From assembly GCA_002794775.1 (NCBI GenBank), contig NBAY01000005.1, positions 558,001 to 622,000 of the forward strand: DNA of 64,000 nucleotides. The letters are read 5' to 3'. Below, one piece after another: positions 47,034 through 58,962 of this stretch (its first letter is position 1; every line of letters begins with the position of its first letter). Source of the DNA: Porodaedalea pini. Taxonomy: Eukaryota; Basidiomycota; Agaricomycetes; Hymenochaetales; Hymenochaetaceae. Made by a program: the position numbers and the translations under genes. The notes under the pieces were generated by a model. That model was not told the origin of the DNA and searched no databases. It saw nothing but the letters and a program-made list of their open reading frames with translations.

Positions 47034-48349
47034 ATGGACTCCAGCGCAAACCTCCGCCGTACGATGCTCTCGCGTGCCGAAATCCCATTCTCGCGCCCGT
47101 CGACCCCGCCGCCAGAGCATCCTCCGCTCCAGATCGGTTTCTGCGGGTTGGGCGCGATGGGTTACTTGATGGCGAGGAACCTCGCCAACCACCGTCATTC
47201 CCACCCGGAGGGCGCACCTCCGCTGCTCGTATACAACAGAACGCGTGCAAAGTCTGAGGATCTGCTTTCTGAACTTGGGGCCAACAGGATTCGCATCGCG
47301 GACAGCGCAATGCAGGTCGCGCGCGACTGCGATGTTATTATCACAAGTCTTGGGAACGATGCGGCAGTTAAGTCCTTGTATGCGCAGTTCAAGCAGGCGC
47401 TATCGGTTTGTTTCCTTCCCTCGTATCATGAATATACTGTACTAACGTTACACAGGCAGCGGAGAATGACAAGCCAAAAATATTCGTCGAAACCAGCACT
47501 TGCTACCCGACCATTGCAGGTACATACCACTTTCTCTGACTTTACTATGTTTGGCCTTTTGTTGAACTATAACATAGGAGAGCTTGATGAGATGATATCA
47601 GGTTTTCCCCATACCCATCTTATAACCTGCCCAGTATTCGGTGCACCTGCTGCTGCCGACAAGGCCCAGCTCGTGCTCGTCATGTCAGGAGATTACCGCT
47701 CGAAGAAAGAAATTGCATATTTGTTAGTCCCTGCCATTGGGCGGAAGGTCATCGATCTCGGTGGAAACCTTGAAAAGGGTGAGTCCATTTTAAGGACGAT
47801 GCTTAATAAACACTACTCACAGTCGTGTGCAGCACCTACACTGAAGCTTATCGGGAACTCGATCATTTTGGGCTGCATTGAAGTCATGGCAGAGGCTCTC
47901 ACTCTGGGCGAAAAGACCGGCGTCGGTGCACCTGCAGTACACGGGCTCATCCAGGATCTCTTCCCGGCACCGCCATTATTGAACTATGCGAACAAGATGA
48001 CGAACGACACATTCGATGGCCGGGTCGGTTTCGGTATCGATGGTGGGCTGAAAGACGCGACGCATGTTCGATCGCTTGCTGCAGACAATAACGCCGTGGT
48101 GCCTGCGATTGATATTGCACACCAACACATGCTTACGGCCCGCGCAATCCACACAAGTCAGAAACTGCAGGGCACAAATCAATACGATGTACTCGACTGG
48201 AGCGCACTCATTGCTGGGCCGCGTGTCGCTGCCGGCTTAGATGGGCTTAATTCCGGAAAGGTTAGTCTTCAGATAGAATGCTTATCTGGTCAACAATCAG
48301 AACTGACTGTTTCACCCTTCAGCACATCAAGGTGGAAAAAGAAGATTAA
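47034..48349 (+). CDS. 3-hydroxyisobutyrate dehydrogenase-like / beta-hydroxyacid dehydrogenase
   Basis: An NAD(P)-dependent oxidoreductase of the 6-phosphogluconate/3-hydroxyisobutyrate dehydrogenase family. The Rossmann motif is IGFCGLGAMGYLMARNLANH. Then come VIITSLGNDAAVKSLYAQF, FVETSTCYPTIAGELDEMI, and CPVFGAPAAADKAQLVLVMS, which replaces the classic substrate motif PVSGG by PVFGA. The helix with the catalytic lysine reads APTLKLIGNSIILGCIEVM, followed by LGEKTGVGAPAVHGLI. The end is VAAGLDGLNSGK plus a last small exon HIKVEKED (stop 48347-48349). Four introns. The changed substrate motifs mean the true substrate may be another hydroxyacid such as a glyoxylate-type or succinic-semialdehyde product. 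No clear mitochondrial presequence is seen, although the N-terminus is Arg/Ser-rich. Confidence 0.85.
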
Positions 48350-48896
48350 AGTCAGGCTTCTAGTTTACCCAATATGTAATATTCTTCGAAGTTGATAACC
48401 ACTGAGTTATAGACTGTGTATCTCGCTGCTCAGAATTGCGTGTAACTGTACTCACGAAGCGTACTGTGTAGACGAATAGATCAGGGAGTTGTTTTCTTTT
48501 CTCGTGATTGAGAGAGTTCATATAGGACATAGAGCTGCTTGAACAATGAAGGAACCGGCACGCGCGTGCAGATCATGACGAAATGAACTTCAGGAAGCAT
48601 CTGTTTTGACTGTAGAATGCATGAAGCTGCAGGACTCGTCTTGAAGCGGTTTTCCCAGGAGAAGTGTGTGCTGAAGTTGCGCTGGCAGAACATAAACCTG
48701 ACTCGGAGACTCTAGATCTGTCCCGAACAAGGAAACCCGAAAGGAGAAACGAGCAGGTGATGCGAAAGTCACGTTATCGCTATAGCAGAGCCACCGCGTC
48801 CGAGTCGTCTCTTGTCTCTCTTTTACTACTACCCACCCCGCAAAGGGCCTACTGCTCTCTCGCACTCCTCTTCCCTGCTCATTCTCAAGCTCGAAA
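48350..48896. other. intergenic stretch upstream of DOT1
   Basis: About 550 bp holding the dehydrogenase 3' end and the DOT1 promoter. A pyrimidine-rich block (48808-48890) lies just before the DOT1 start, as is common in fungal promoters. Nothing else was recognised. Confidence 0.45.
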
Positions 48897-51381
48897 ATGT
48901 CCTTTTATAGGGCTCAAGCTGTCAAAGCGCCGGTTCCGGAATATGAGAAGTCATTGCTCTCCTGGAGCGGTCAGGGAAACCGAACCGCCAGTCCAGCACA
49001 AGTGACAGTCAAAGTGATAAAGGTCGCTCGCAGCAGTCAGAAGCACTCTGCGCACGCAACATCGCGTGAAGCAACGACCTCACCTATCAAACGCGCAGCA
49101 CCGATATCCACGTCCTCCACGTCCTCGTCGCTCTCTTCCCTGACGTCCATCTCCTCCGGAAGCGCTGCGGACGAGCTCGACACGCGCGTTACGAAGAAAC
49201 CGAAGCTCGATAACGCGTCCTCGCCTCCCAAATCTATGCATCCAGCGAGGGACACGTCCCAACCACCCAAAGCCGCGAAAAACGCGTCACTACCTCCGAG
49301 ACACGTGAGGGTAGTCAAAGACGCGTCGTCAATCGTTCAAGGCTCGAAGGCAGATAAAGACGCGTTGTTAAACCCAGCATCATCCAGACGCATGAAGGTA
49401 GTGAAGGACGCGTTGTCGCGCGTAACCTCGAGCGCGTCGGCAGAATCGTCGCGTACGCCTTCGCCTGCGCCTATTGGAAAATCGGCAGCAGCCAAGAATT
49501 CGACTTCGACATCGCGAGCCTCGCGAAGAGCGGGCACATCCGCCGACAAGGTGCGGCGGCGTAGGAAGAAAGCCTTGTGCGACTTGACGCTTCCGCCGAA
49601 AAAGGGCACTTACCAGGGCCTCGCGCCCGTGATGGTCCGGAGCGCCAGCGCTTCGCGTTCGACGACGGCCTGCGAGTCTGACAGCAACCTGCCACCACCT
49701 AAGCCGCGGCTGGAGCGCGTAACATGGACGATGGAGGATGGCTGTGTGGGTAACCAGTTGCGCAGCAGCGAAGAAGTCGTGAACAGTCTCACTAAGATTG
49801 GGAGGTACATAACCTGTACGTCTCCCTTTCACTTAAATTTTCCTTCTTTTTATTGAAGTGTTCGTTAATTTTACAGTCTTTAAGAATCCCAACGATCCAA
49901 ATGACAAGTCCTATGAGCTGTCGGAATGTCCCACTGTTGAGCTCGAGTATCCCAATAATGGTGCGAAAGAAACGTGAGTATACATATAGACGTGGGACAA
50001 CGAAAAATATTCTAACCACTTCTCAGATTTTTACTGGCTCGGCCGAAGGATGTGGACCACTACGACCCGACTCTCGACATCGAAAACACCTTGCGCACTT
50101 TCATCAAAGGTCAGGCATCTGCCATTGGTTTACTTATTGCTCGCGGCACTCATAAATTCTTCAGATGTCGTTCCGTTCGAGCATAGGGATTTGTTTGGGC
50201 CCCTTCCAGAAGATGTCCTCTTAAGCATCCCTGATGCTGATGACGCTGATGATACCAAGTCGTCACTCATGCCTATTGACTTCTCTTCGCCTCTTACGCA
50301 AAGGTCGTCTTGTCCGTCTTCGCGAGCATCAGCATCATCGTCACTCACGGCCTTATCCTCTGACTCGGATCACGTGTCCCCTCCTCCACCGACTTCCTCT
50401 CTCCGATGCTCACCCGCGCCTAGAGGGCTCATGAGGACACTCGTCAGGGCTCGAAATCGTGAAGACGGACCGACATACAGAGCAACGTTGAAGGAAATCA
50501 ACAGATACATCCTCGAGCTGAAGGAGCATATGTCAGGCGAAAACATCCTTCGGAGAGTTCCTTATACGTGGTCGGTAGATGGGATTCCGCAGGGTGTGGT
50601 CCTCCGTATCATTGAAGAGACGTACCAGCGTTGCGTCGGCCCTCAGATCAACCTGCTCAGGAAATACGAAGCCTTTTCATCGAACGTATATGGCGAGCTC
50701 ACGCCCACTTTCGTAACGGACATCATTGAGCGCACTGGGTTGCGCTCTGACTCATTGTTCCTGGACCTCGGCTCCGGTGTTGGTAATGTTGTATTGCAGA
50801 CAGCACTACAAACTGGCTGCACGGCGTTTGGCATCGAAGAGCGGGACGACACCGCACGTCTTGCAGACGACCAGCTCGAGCAGGTGCGCCTCCGCTGTCG
50901 CATGTGGGGCGTTAGCTTTGGCGAAGTCGAGCTCAAGCAGGGAGACATGACCGCAAGCCCACGCGTCGACGAGCTCATGAGCAAGGCGGATGTCGTGCTC
51001 GTCAACAATTACGTGTTTTCCGAGGAATGTATGTCTTTTATCCACCTCTTTACTATTCGTTCTCGTCTCTAATATAATTTCATTACAGTAAATGCTGCGC
51101 TGCGGCCGAAGTTCCTTGATCTCAAGGAAGGCGCATACGTCGTATCACTCAAGCCTTTCGCGCCGCCCAATAACCAGATGCTCACGGAGCGCAACTTTGA
51201 TGACCTTTCTGCGATCTTCGATGTGTACGCATATCCATACCACTCTGGTACAGTCAGCTGGAGCAGCGGGAATGGGATGTACTATATCCACCACGTTAAC
51301 CGCGAGGGGTACAGGAAGAATCGCGAGGCTTTCGAGAACTTGCATATGCGCGCAGAACGCAGACGGGGCAGTCGTCGGTGA
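48897..51381 (+). CDS. DOT1: histone H3 lysine-79 methyltransferase
   Basis: Methylates Lys79 on the nucleosome core face; linked to silencing and DNA-damage checkpoints. The start is MSFYRAQAVKAPVPEYEK. The first ~300 residues are Ser/Ala/Lys-rich and disordered, with repeated VKDA-type units (VRVVKDASS, KADKDALLN, MKVVKDALS) that may bind nucleosomal DNA. The catalytic domain shows LRKYEAFSSNVYGELTPTFV, the SAM loop FLDLGSGVGNVVLQTAL, FGIEERDDTARLADDQL, VELKQGDM, and VVLVNNYVFSEE, then KPFAPPNNQMLTERNFDDL. WSSGNGMYYIHHVNREGY closes the fold. Four short introns. The catalytic part is fully conserved; the N-terminus has no alignable text, as is usual among fungi. Confidence 0.93.
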
Positions 51382-52091
51382 CTGCTCCTGGCTCAACTAC
51401 GAGAAAATTGCCCCTTGGCCTTCCCGTCTTATTCTTCCCCACTTTTCTTACTGTCATTGTTTCAGACTTATTTTCGACTTTCAGTCTCGTGGCGCAGATA
51501 TCTGATCGCGTTACCCTTTATTCATTCAGAGGCTGATCCAATTGTGGTTTAGACAATAGCAACAGGCTCCTAGGCATCGCTGTTCCTTTGGCTGCATTTA
51601 CTTATCGCAATGTTTAACCATATCCCTATTCTCTGTTTTATTAGATGTTATACCCCTTTGACTTGCGCATTTCCTTGCTAGATCCATCCGGCAGGTTGCG
51701 AATCTATTCATCATCGACACTTTTTCCGAACATCAAACTTGTACTGCTTCCTCCATCACCTCCCTCTGCTCTTCGTGCCCCCCCCCCCCCCCTCGCTTTT
51801 CTTTACCTCTGCTGTTATTCGCTCCATTCATATTTGTACAAACCGTAGGATGGTCTTAATGTATATTCTGTGACGATGTATGCTTGTTCGGCAATCTAAA
51901 AGTCGTGTCTACCTCATCTCACCTCTAAGAATTACCCTGTCGCTGAGATAAATAAAGGTACGCGTCACCTTCCTAAGAAAAACGTCGTTTGTTTATTGAA
52001 ACAGTGTGAACCATGAGTGAAATACAGGAAGTGATGGACAATAAACGGTATATAAATAAAGGCTCCTGTCGCCACTCAAAAAAAAAAAAGG
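51382..52091. other. convergent spacer with homopolymer runs
   Basis: About 710 bp between the stops of DOT1 and RVS167, probably both 3' untranslated regions. It holds a run of about 14 C near 51779-51793, a pyrimidine-rich stretch before it, and an A run of about 11 near 52079-52089. No gene recognised. Confidence 0.5.
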
Positions 52092-53841
52092 TTAAGCATC
52101 TTGCACGTAGTTTCCTGCAGGATAGAGACATTCAGCTTGAGTCATCCCATGGAATTGACGATACGAACCTGGGAAGACACCCTCTCGCCCGTTCACTCGG
52201 CCTGTCCACCAGTCCTCACTGCTCGCTGTGCGCTTCACAACCTCAATGCGGTCACCAGTGCTGAACTCCAAGTCGCCCTCCGCCTGCGCAAAACAAAATG
52301 AAAACGTGGTCGTTAAAGAAAAACGTCGAAGAATTACGCACCTGGGGAGCAAAGTCGTACAATGCGACGACGTATTGCACCGGCGGTTCGACGCGTGGCT
52401 TCGGCTTGAGCGGGGGCGGCGGTGGCGGAGCACGTTTCGCCGCCTCACCGTTGCTCGACGGTGAGTAGGGTGGCGGAGAGGCCACACCCGCCCCAAATGA
52501 AGGCGGGGGAGGCGGCATCTTCTTGCCGAAGGAACTCCCAGAGGAAGAGCGCGCCATGGGTGGCATAGTGCGTGCGCCAAGACTAGAGGTCGTGGTCGAA
52601 CTCGAGAACGCTGTGTTTGAGCGCCCCAGCGACGACGCGCCGGACATGCCCGAGTTCTGGCGAGAATTCTGGATCATCTTCGCGGTGGAAACGATGCGCT
52701 TCGTGATATTCATGTCCTCGATGCGCTGCCAGGCATCCCCGCGCCTGTTCTCGTAGTCCTCTGTGATCTGAGCCGTGGGTACCTGCACGTCGTACTTTCC
52801 CTCCGCGAATGAGTTGATCTTCTCCATGAGCATGTAGAATATATTCAGCCTGTTGATGGGAACTTAGCTAGGTCGTTGGTAAGGAACGAGAGATACACAC
52901 TGCATGTAGTAGAAGGAGTTATATAGAGGGTCGATGAACTGAGTAGAGAGAACCATAAAGCGCGGAAGATCTTGCTTCATTGCATTGTTGATGTATTCGT
53001 ATTCGTTAGATGCGACTTCGAAGTCTTGCTCCAGCTGAAACATCAATCATGAGAGATGCATAGGAGAATACACATCTCCTGCATACCTTGAATAAGTTCT
53101 TTTCATCATTGAGTGACTTCTCTTTCTTGTCACGTAGCTTTGTCAAGGAGTTATTGAATCTGTCATAGTCGAGGAGCTAATCAAGGGAGTATTAGATGAA
53201 TAAATGAGCTACACACGATCTATATGAGCTGGTTCACCTTATGTTCACGCTTCGTGATGTTCTTGCGGATCTGCTTCATGATCGTCTGCAGCTCCTTCAC
53301 AGGTACAACAATCCGCGATTCGATAAGCTCGAGCTCAGGTGTAATGTTCAGCCGCAGCTCCTCGAATACTGTCTGATATCCATCGACGTTGCGGATCGTA
53401 TCTTGCGCTTCCGGGTGCTTGCCAATGAGGTCGTATTCTCCGACCACAGGATGGAATAATTGACTAAAGTGAATAGCGAAGCCCTGACCGGCCGTGAACA
53501 AGCCTATCGATGATTCGTTGCGATTGTGCAATAAGTGAGGAACGGACTGTACGTACTGACGACAGCTTCATTAAACTTCTTGCAGTCCTTCAAGAGCTTC
53601 TCCACGGTCTCTTCCATGGTCGCAAATTTGCGCTGGTAGTCATCGAACTCCAAATCGGAAGACTCTGAGCCAACCCGTTTAATATGCTCCTTCGTAATAC
53701 CCATACTATTCCAGCTCACTCTTGGACATGCCGACCTTTGAGGTCATCATGTGCGGCGTCCTGCATCCCGAGAGTAAGCACTTGCCCGATAAGCCTTGAG
53801 TGGACGGCTTACCGCTTGATCGCCTTCGTTATACCCTTCAT
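52092..53841 (-). CDS. RVS167: BAR-SH3 protein, amphiphysin family
   Basis: Bends membrane and links to actin at endocytic sites, typically as a heterodimer with the Rvs161 type. Exon 1 is short: MKGITKAIK, then an intron, then RTPHMMTSKVGMSK. This is the usual amphipathic start and shows that the ATG at 53841 is better than later ones. The BAR domain follows: LEFDDYQRKFATMEETVEKL, FTAGQGFAIHFSQLFHPVVG, VPVKELQTIMKQIRKNITKR, LFKLEQDFEVASNEYEYINN and FIDPLYNSFYYMQLNIFYML. A Ser/Gly-rich linker and polyprolines (KKMPPPPPSFG; KRAPPPPPPLKPKPR) lead to an SH3 domain (VVALYDFAPQAEGDLEFSTG; DWWTGRVNGREGVFPG-NYV). A last intron splits the FPGNY motif. S. pombe name hob1. Confidence 0.93.
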
Positions 53842-54043
53842 CACTGCCAGTTGCGACGTATACAAGGAGGAAGATGGTAAGGATGGATGAGCACAGCGCG
53901 CATACACTCGGCGCGGGTGCCTCTGCACAGCCGTCCGGGATTATGCGAGCCATGATCAGTCACTACTTATGCAGTACTGCTTTCTGACCAAATGTAGTTC
54001 CTCCTCATCTTAGGCATCTAGTCATACTTGTGCTTTGTCCACA
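53842..54043. promoter_or_regulatory. bidirectional promoter, RVS167 and SDO1
   Basis: Only 202 bp separate the two divergent starts, so both promoters lie here. No specific site can be assigned. Confidence 0.45.
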
Positions 54044-55090
54044 ATGCCTATTAACCAGCCATCAAACCAAATCAAGTGCGTTTAAGTTTTACTCTCAATT
54101 ATGTATAGCTGACCCTCCTCTAGGTTGACCAACGTGTCAATTGTTCGCCTCAAGAAAGGCGGAAAGCGCTTTGAAGTGAGACGCCGCGCATACATGCATG
54201 CTCATGCTGGCGGACTTGTGCTCATCATGGCAGACAGGTGGCTTGCTACAAGAATAAAGTGCAAGAATGGCGCAAGGGCGTGTAAGTTGTCATTTTCTCC
54301 CTGTCATTTTCTCTCTGTTGTTGTGCCGAGAGCCTCATGTAAAGCGTAGAGAAACGAATCTGGACGACGTCCTTCAAATTGGCGCTGTATTTGTGAATGT
54401 GTCGAAGGGTGAGCAGGCAAAGGCAGGCGATCTCAAGAAGGCGTTTGGGAAGGCGTCGGAAGATGAGATCATTAAAGAGGTGCGTATCTACTCTTCCCAT
54501 ACTCACAAGCTCGCCTCATCACATCTGGCTTCAAACAGATCCTAAAGCACGGCGACCTGCAAGTCGGTGAAAAAGAGCGTGAGCACGAGCTCACGAATCT
54601 GCGTAAGGATATCGCGCACCGCGTTGCTGAGTCTGTCGTCGACCCCACGACGCAGCGGCCGTACTCGCTCGGCATCATCGAGAAGGCACTCGCGGAAGTC
54701 GGCTTTAGTGTCGACCCTTCGAAGAACGCAAAGAGCCAAGTGCTCGTCGCGATCCGCCTGCTGCAGCAAGGTACGAAACTCCCCGTGCAGCGTGCACGGA
54801 TGCGTGTACGCCTGACCATTCCCGCGGCAGATGTGGAGCGGCTTGAGGCGAGGATCAGGGAGGGAGCGGAAGTCGTGGAGGATGCGGAGGCGCGTTCTGA
54901 GCTTTGGGAAGCGGTACGTGTTCTTTATGGACTCTGAGGATTTCAAACAGCGTCTGACGGAAGGGCCTTTCAGACTCTTCAGATCGATCCTGGTCAGTTC
55001 CGCGTATACAAAGAGCTGTTGGACAAAGAGTGCAAGCTTGGCCGTCTAGACGTCGTCGACCACACTATCACTGCTGCACCTGCTGCTTAA
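54044..55090 (+). CDS. SDO1: ribosome maturation protein SDO1/SBDS
   Basis: Works with the GTPase Efl1 to release Tif6 from late 60S subunits. Exon 1 gives MPINQPSNQIK. Next come LTNVSIVRLKKGGKRFE, then VACYKNKVQEWRKG, then ETNLDDVLQIGAVFVNVSKG, KAGDLKKAFGKASEDEIIKE, ILKHGDLQVGEKEREHELTN, DPTTQRPYSLGIIEKALAEV and NAKSQVLVAIRLLQQGTKLP, the FYSH plus central-domain pattern. The RNA-binding-like end reads QRARMRVRLTIPAADVERLE and TLQIDPGQFRVYKELLDKEC. Five introns. Length (about 250 residues) fits the family. The stop is 128 bp from that of the convergent ALG1 gene. Confidence 0.93.
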
Positions 55091-55218
55091 ATATAATTCA
55101 CGAACAAATGTCCTGTATTTTGTTTGTAATTGTAATTTGTAGGGGGATCTCGTTTGACCAGTACAAGTCGTTCCTTCCGCCTACGTGAATAAATACAGCA
55201 GCAAGTACAGTTCGCGTT

Positions 55219-57228
55219 TCAAAACCTTTCTGTCTCCTCGCGTTCGACGTCTCGCAGGACAAGCGGCTTCAACATGCGATTCCAATTCTCCGCCCATGAG
55301 CACCATTCCTGCTCCTCGTCGTCTCCGTCATGCACCAGCCGGTGTCGCCGGTGTTCCGCAGTCCTCGTCATGCTCTGCGCGAAGGTTGTGCGCAGCGTGT
55401 TAAGGCCGTCCGCATCTGGAAAGCCGTAGAAGAGGTGCACGAGCTGAGTTGCGAGTTCGTCAGCTGTCTTGAAGGTCTGTCCATTCTGCCCGTCCTTGAC
55501 GAGCTCGGAGAGGCTGAAATGAGAAACGGTTATTTGGTGTTTATTGTTTCAAGGGGGTGCCCCTCACCATGGAAAGTCGAGAGCACAGACAGGAAGTCCG
55601 CATCCGAACATGTCTACTACCTTCATAGGAAGGTCTAGATTGGAGGAGCTCGAATGTAGACACACGCCTAGGTCAGCAGCACCTACGCAGCGAGATTCAG
55701 CAATAGTATCACGAAAGTCTTCTTGAGAAAACGCACCGAGTAAAACAGGGTAGTCCTCCGCTTCAAGCCATAAACTTCGACAGCGAACCCAGCGCCATCC
55801 CTCTTCACGCTCGCGCCGCGTAACTTCATCCATGTAGAAAGTCTTCTGCGGGCCCTTGCCAGTGACTATAGCAAGCAATTTCGGAAGTGCGATTTTCTCG
55901 TCTTTCGCTGTAGCACCTGCCTCGTCGGCCTCCCGAGCACGTTTCTCGTATGTCGTCAGCGCATCAAGCAGGAGTCCAAAATCCTCGTCGGGCGTCCATG
56001 AAGTGGAGCTTACGAGCAGCGCCGGGCGCTCAGGCCGCAAAGTCGGGAAGGTTGATCCCGGGGATGATGGATCAGAAAGCCCAGAGTCGAGCGCGATTGC
56101 ACCGTACGAGGTACGATGCGGAGAAAGGTGCGTGAAGGGTGTCGAACGTGGAGTGGTGTATGAGGGGAAGAACTTCAAGAGAGACAGCGATGAGAGTGAA
56201 GGTACGAGTTTGTTGAAGAGCTGAGGAGATGATTGTCAGTGTTTTGATCTTCGCGTATTGTGAGTAGTATCTTACATCGTGGTTCTCGAAAACTTCACCG
56301 CGTTTAAAGTAGGATGGAGGACGATCATGTAGAACTGCTTTGATTCCTCTGAATAGACAGCCTTGAGATATGGTGTCAGAAAAAGAAAGAAGACGAAAGC
56401 GTACTGCAAATCCCAGTCCCTGACTAGATGATCACGCATCGCTTTGGTCACGAACAGATGTATGTGTGCCGACCGACCAAAGTACTTCTCGAACCTGTCA
56501 GGACAAGAATTGAATAAATGCATAATTCACTATAAACACTTGGATCATGGACATACTTTTTAGCAATCTTGACAAGAACATGTTTCTTACCCAGCTTGAG
56601 TGCAAGGATACTATAGCCAAGATTGTGCCAGTCGATGATAAGTTTGCTACCTCGGAGCATGCAGACAAGCTGCACTAATGCGAGAGTCGGGATGCTTGGA
56701 GGGTTCTGGCTTCATGGAGTGACAGAGCTGAGGGAGATTCTTTAACATGAAACAATACGATGACGAACCTGTACGATGATGTATTCTGGTGGATGCGGAA
56801 TATGCCCTAAAAGTGCGTAAAGAATGGTACAAATTTGCACAGCGATTTTGAGAGGCGCGAGTAGAAGAAAAGGTAGTCCCTTGAACGCAGAAGGAGTCTC
56901 GGCGAGGTGAACGAGTTCAATGTTCAGTCGTTCTAAGGAAGGAATCGGTGTCGAGCCTTGGTAATGTGAATGATACGCTCGTAAACAGCCAAATTAGCAC
57001 CGGAGTATTTCGCCACGTACCTGCATAGCCCACCAAGTAGGTCTGGAAATGCGAGTTCGCGAAGCTCTCGGCATGGTACATCATACGCGGACTGCGTCCA
57101 ATGTCGCCTAAAACGAGAACTGCGACGCAGCGCAGGACTGCCTTGTCCCTCTTCTTGAAAGTATTACGCAAGAAATAAATAGCAATCAATGACAGCAGGA
57201 CGCGCAGGATAAAAGCATAATCGAGCAT
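55219..57228 (-). CDS. ALG1: chitobiosyldiphosphodolichol beta-mannosyltransferase
   Basis: Adds the first mannose to the dolichol-linked N-glycan precursor on the cytosolic face of the ER (glycosyltransferase family 33). The start [20 protein letters not shown] is a membrane anchor. Then [149 protein letters not shown] text and [35 protein letters not shown]. These are the Alg1 landmarks in order. About six introns. The C-terminus has an acidic insert (DGDDEEQEW). Confidence 0.93.
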
Positions 57229-58449
57229 CTTGAGTCAAATACGGCAGCCTGTGGCGAGCTACGGTATCAACTGCAGAACGAGCTCAAGAGATTATGATCC
57301 CAGATACAGACACGACAAATCGAAGCTCATGAACGGCGGTTGCAGTGACTCTGAGTGAGGTCATGAAACGCGTGTCACGTGCCAGCCAGCACGCGCCGTG
57401 ATGACTCAGATGAGCAACACGCGTACGCGTTTCCCTCAAGCCTTTCCCTCCCTTTAACGACTGGTTATCCTCTGCTCGACTAGCCTTCTCAACGTGTCTC
57501 CTGTAAGACTGTGAATAAAGCTATATATTGTGTCTATTATGCCGGGACTAGTATGCTTTGTGATGGGTTTAAACTGCTTTAAACACCATCGCACCGAAGT
57601 GCAGCACTCACTTGAAGGAAACCTAGCCAAGGACTCAGTAGGAACAACCTGGTCGTGGGACACTCTCGGCAGCCGTGCTCGGACTGCCTCAGATGAATGG
57701 GTTGCGGATTGTTGCAGAGCCCAACCAAAGAATCGAGATCGGAGATGTGCACGCTAGTAAGAAGCAGCGTCGAGAAAAGTAGACTAAAAGGAGGGGACGA
57801 AGGAGGCTGGGAATGGTAGTTTGGTGTAGGGAATAAGGGATAGGCTGGATCGTCAACTGCACTAATCTTTTATACCTAGGCCATTTGGACTGAGGCTGGC
57901 ATGTGGTGCACGTAGGATGTCGCTGAGGTCGCCCACGTCGAAGGAAGAGGAATAAAGGGAATACGACAGACTATCGACTAGCCTATGAAATGCTAATATG
58001 ATGTGGTCTTGGAGCTCAAAGTTGATTTCATGCAGCATTCTGTGATATTGCAACTATTATGATGGGCGTTGCGCCTGATTTAACTAGTACTATTCAAGCA
58101 CTGGCAAAATCTACGTCGTCTACTCTGAGTCATTATCTCATCTAGCTTTGTTTAGGCTGCGGCTGATCATATTCTGCTCATTTCCTCGCTCGCGGTCTTC
58201 AGCTCAAACTCTACCAGATACATCTCACATAGTATAAAACTCAATTTCTCGATCCACTATCGGTGTACAATCGGTTCTGGAGCTTAGATGACATCCTTGC
58301 CCATGATGACATCAGACTATCCTCTCCGCCGTACATACCGGCCATCCTTCAATCCCCGATCGGTTGTTCTTATGAACACGAATGTCAGTTTTTGTTGGTT
58401 CTAGTCAGGTGCAAACGCTGACCGCACTTACCAGACAGTTAGCAGAAGC
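57229..58449. other. intergenic stretch between ALG1 and the secreted-protein gene
   Basis: About 1.2 kb holding the ALG1 promoter and the 3' side of the secreted-protein gene. A 75-codon plus-strand frame (57530-57757) and a 63-codon minus-strand frame (57862-58053) have no recognisable domain. A GTTTAAACTGCTTTAAAC block lies near 57568; its AAACTGCTTTAAAC core is also found, inverted, near 20880. Confidence 0.45.
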
Positions 58450-58962
58450 TTAGCAGAAGCCGTCGCTGGACGCCGTTCGGCCATAAGATGCCTTCCAGTC
58501 GTGGAGGTTGTAGTACGCCTCAGCATTGTCGCCGCATACGCTCGAAAGGGCATTCTCGTAACCAGTGAACTGGCCAGAGGTCACGGTCTGCCCGTTCCCG
58601 TAGTTGCATCCATAAGCGACTGCGCTTCCCGAATAACTCGACACGCTCTTTGAGTAGAAAGTGGTTCCGCCACCGAAGTACGCCGCGAGGCCTGCGACTG
58701 CATTCGAAACGTCACCCTCGTCCATGCGGCTGCCTTGGCACTGAGGACCGCTGCCCGCTCGGGCCTTCACTGGGATTGCACGTGCACGGACGGCGGTGTC
58801 CAAAGAAGTCGCGTTACTCGGGCCTACATATTTGACGAGCTCGTTGCCGTCGTTGTCGACGGAGTGCACGTATATGCCGTCGGGTCCGCCTTCCGGTCTC
58901 TGGAATGCACTGACGGTGACGACGAAGATAGAGATAAGAGCGACGAAAGGTGAGGTGAGCAT
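58450..58962 (-). CDS. small secreted protein, unknown function
   Basis: An intronless 170-codon gene. The start MLTSPFVALISIFVVTVSAF is a clear signal peptide. The mature part begins near QRPEGGPDGIYVHSVDNDG and has only four cysteines (GPQCQGS, YGCNYGN, SSVCGDN and the final C), enough for two disulfides. It is rich in Gly, Ser and Tyr (FGGGTTFYSKSVSSYSGSA). The size, signal and cysteines fit the small secreted proteins that are frequent in basidiomycetes; no enzymatic motif was recognised and no role is claimed. A broken copy of its 5' end lies 0.8 kb away at 59695-59790. Confidence 0.75.
   Translation of the reverse strand: MLTSPFVALISIFVVTVSAFQRPEGGPDGIYVHSVDNDGNELVKYVGPSNATSLDTAVRARAIPVKARAGSGPQCQGSRMDEGDVSNAVAGLAAYFGGGTTFYSKSVSSYSGSAVAYGCNYGNGQTVTSGQFTGYENALSSVCGDNAEAYYNLHDWKASYGRTASSDGFC

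Noticed and set aside
57560..57590. AAACTGCTTTAAAC palindromic-looking block shared, inverted, with the region near 20880
   Set aside because: Only about 14 bases are shared and no larger repeat around either place could be traced; too short to call an element.
57530..57757. 75-codon plus-strand frame near ALG1
   Set aside because: No domain, signal peptide or splice partner; composition is not clearly coding.
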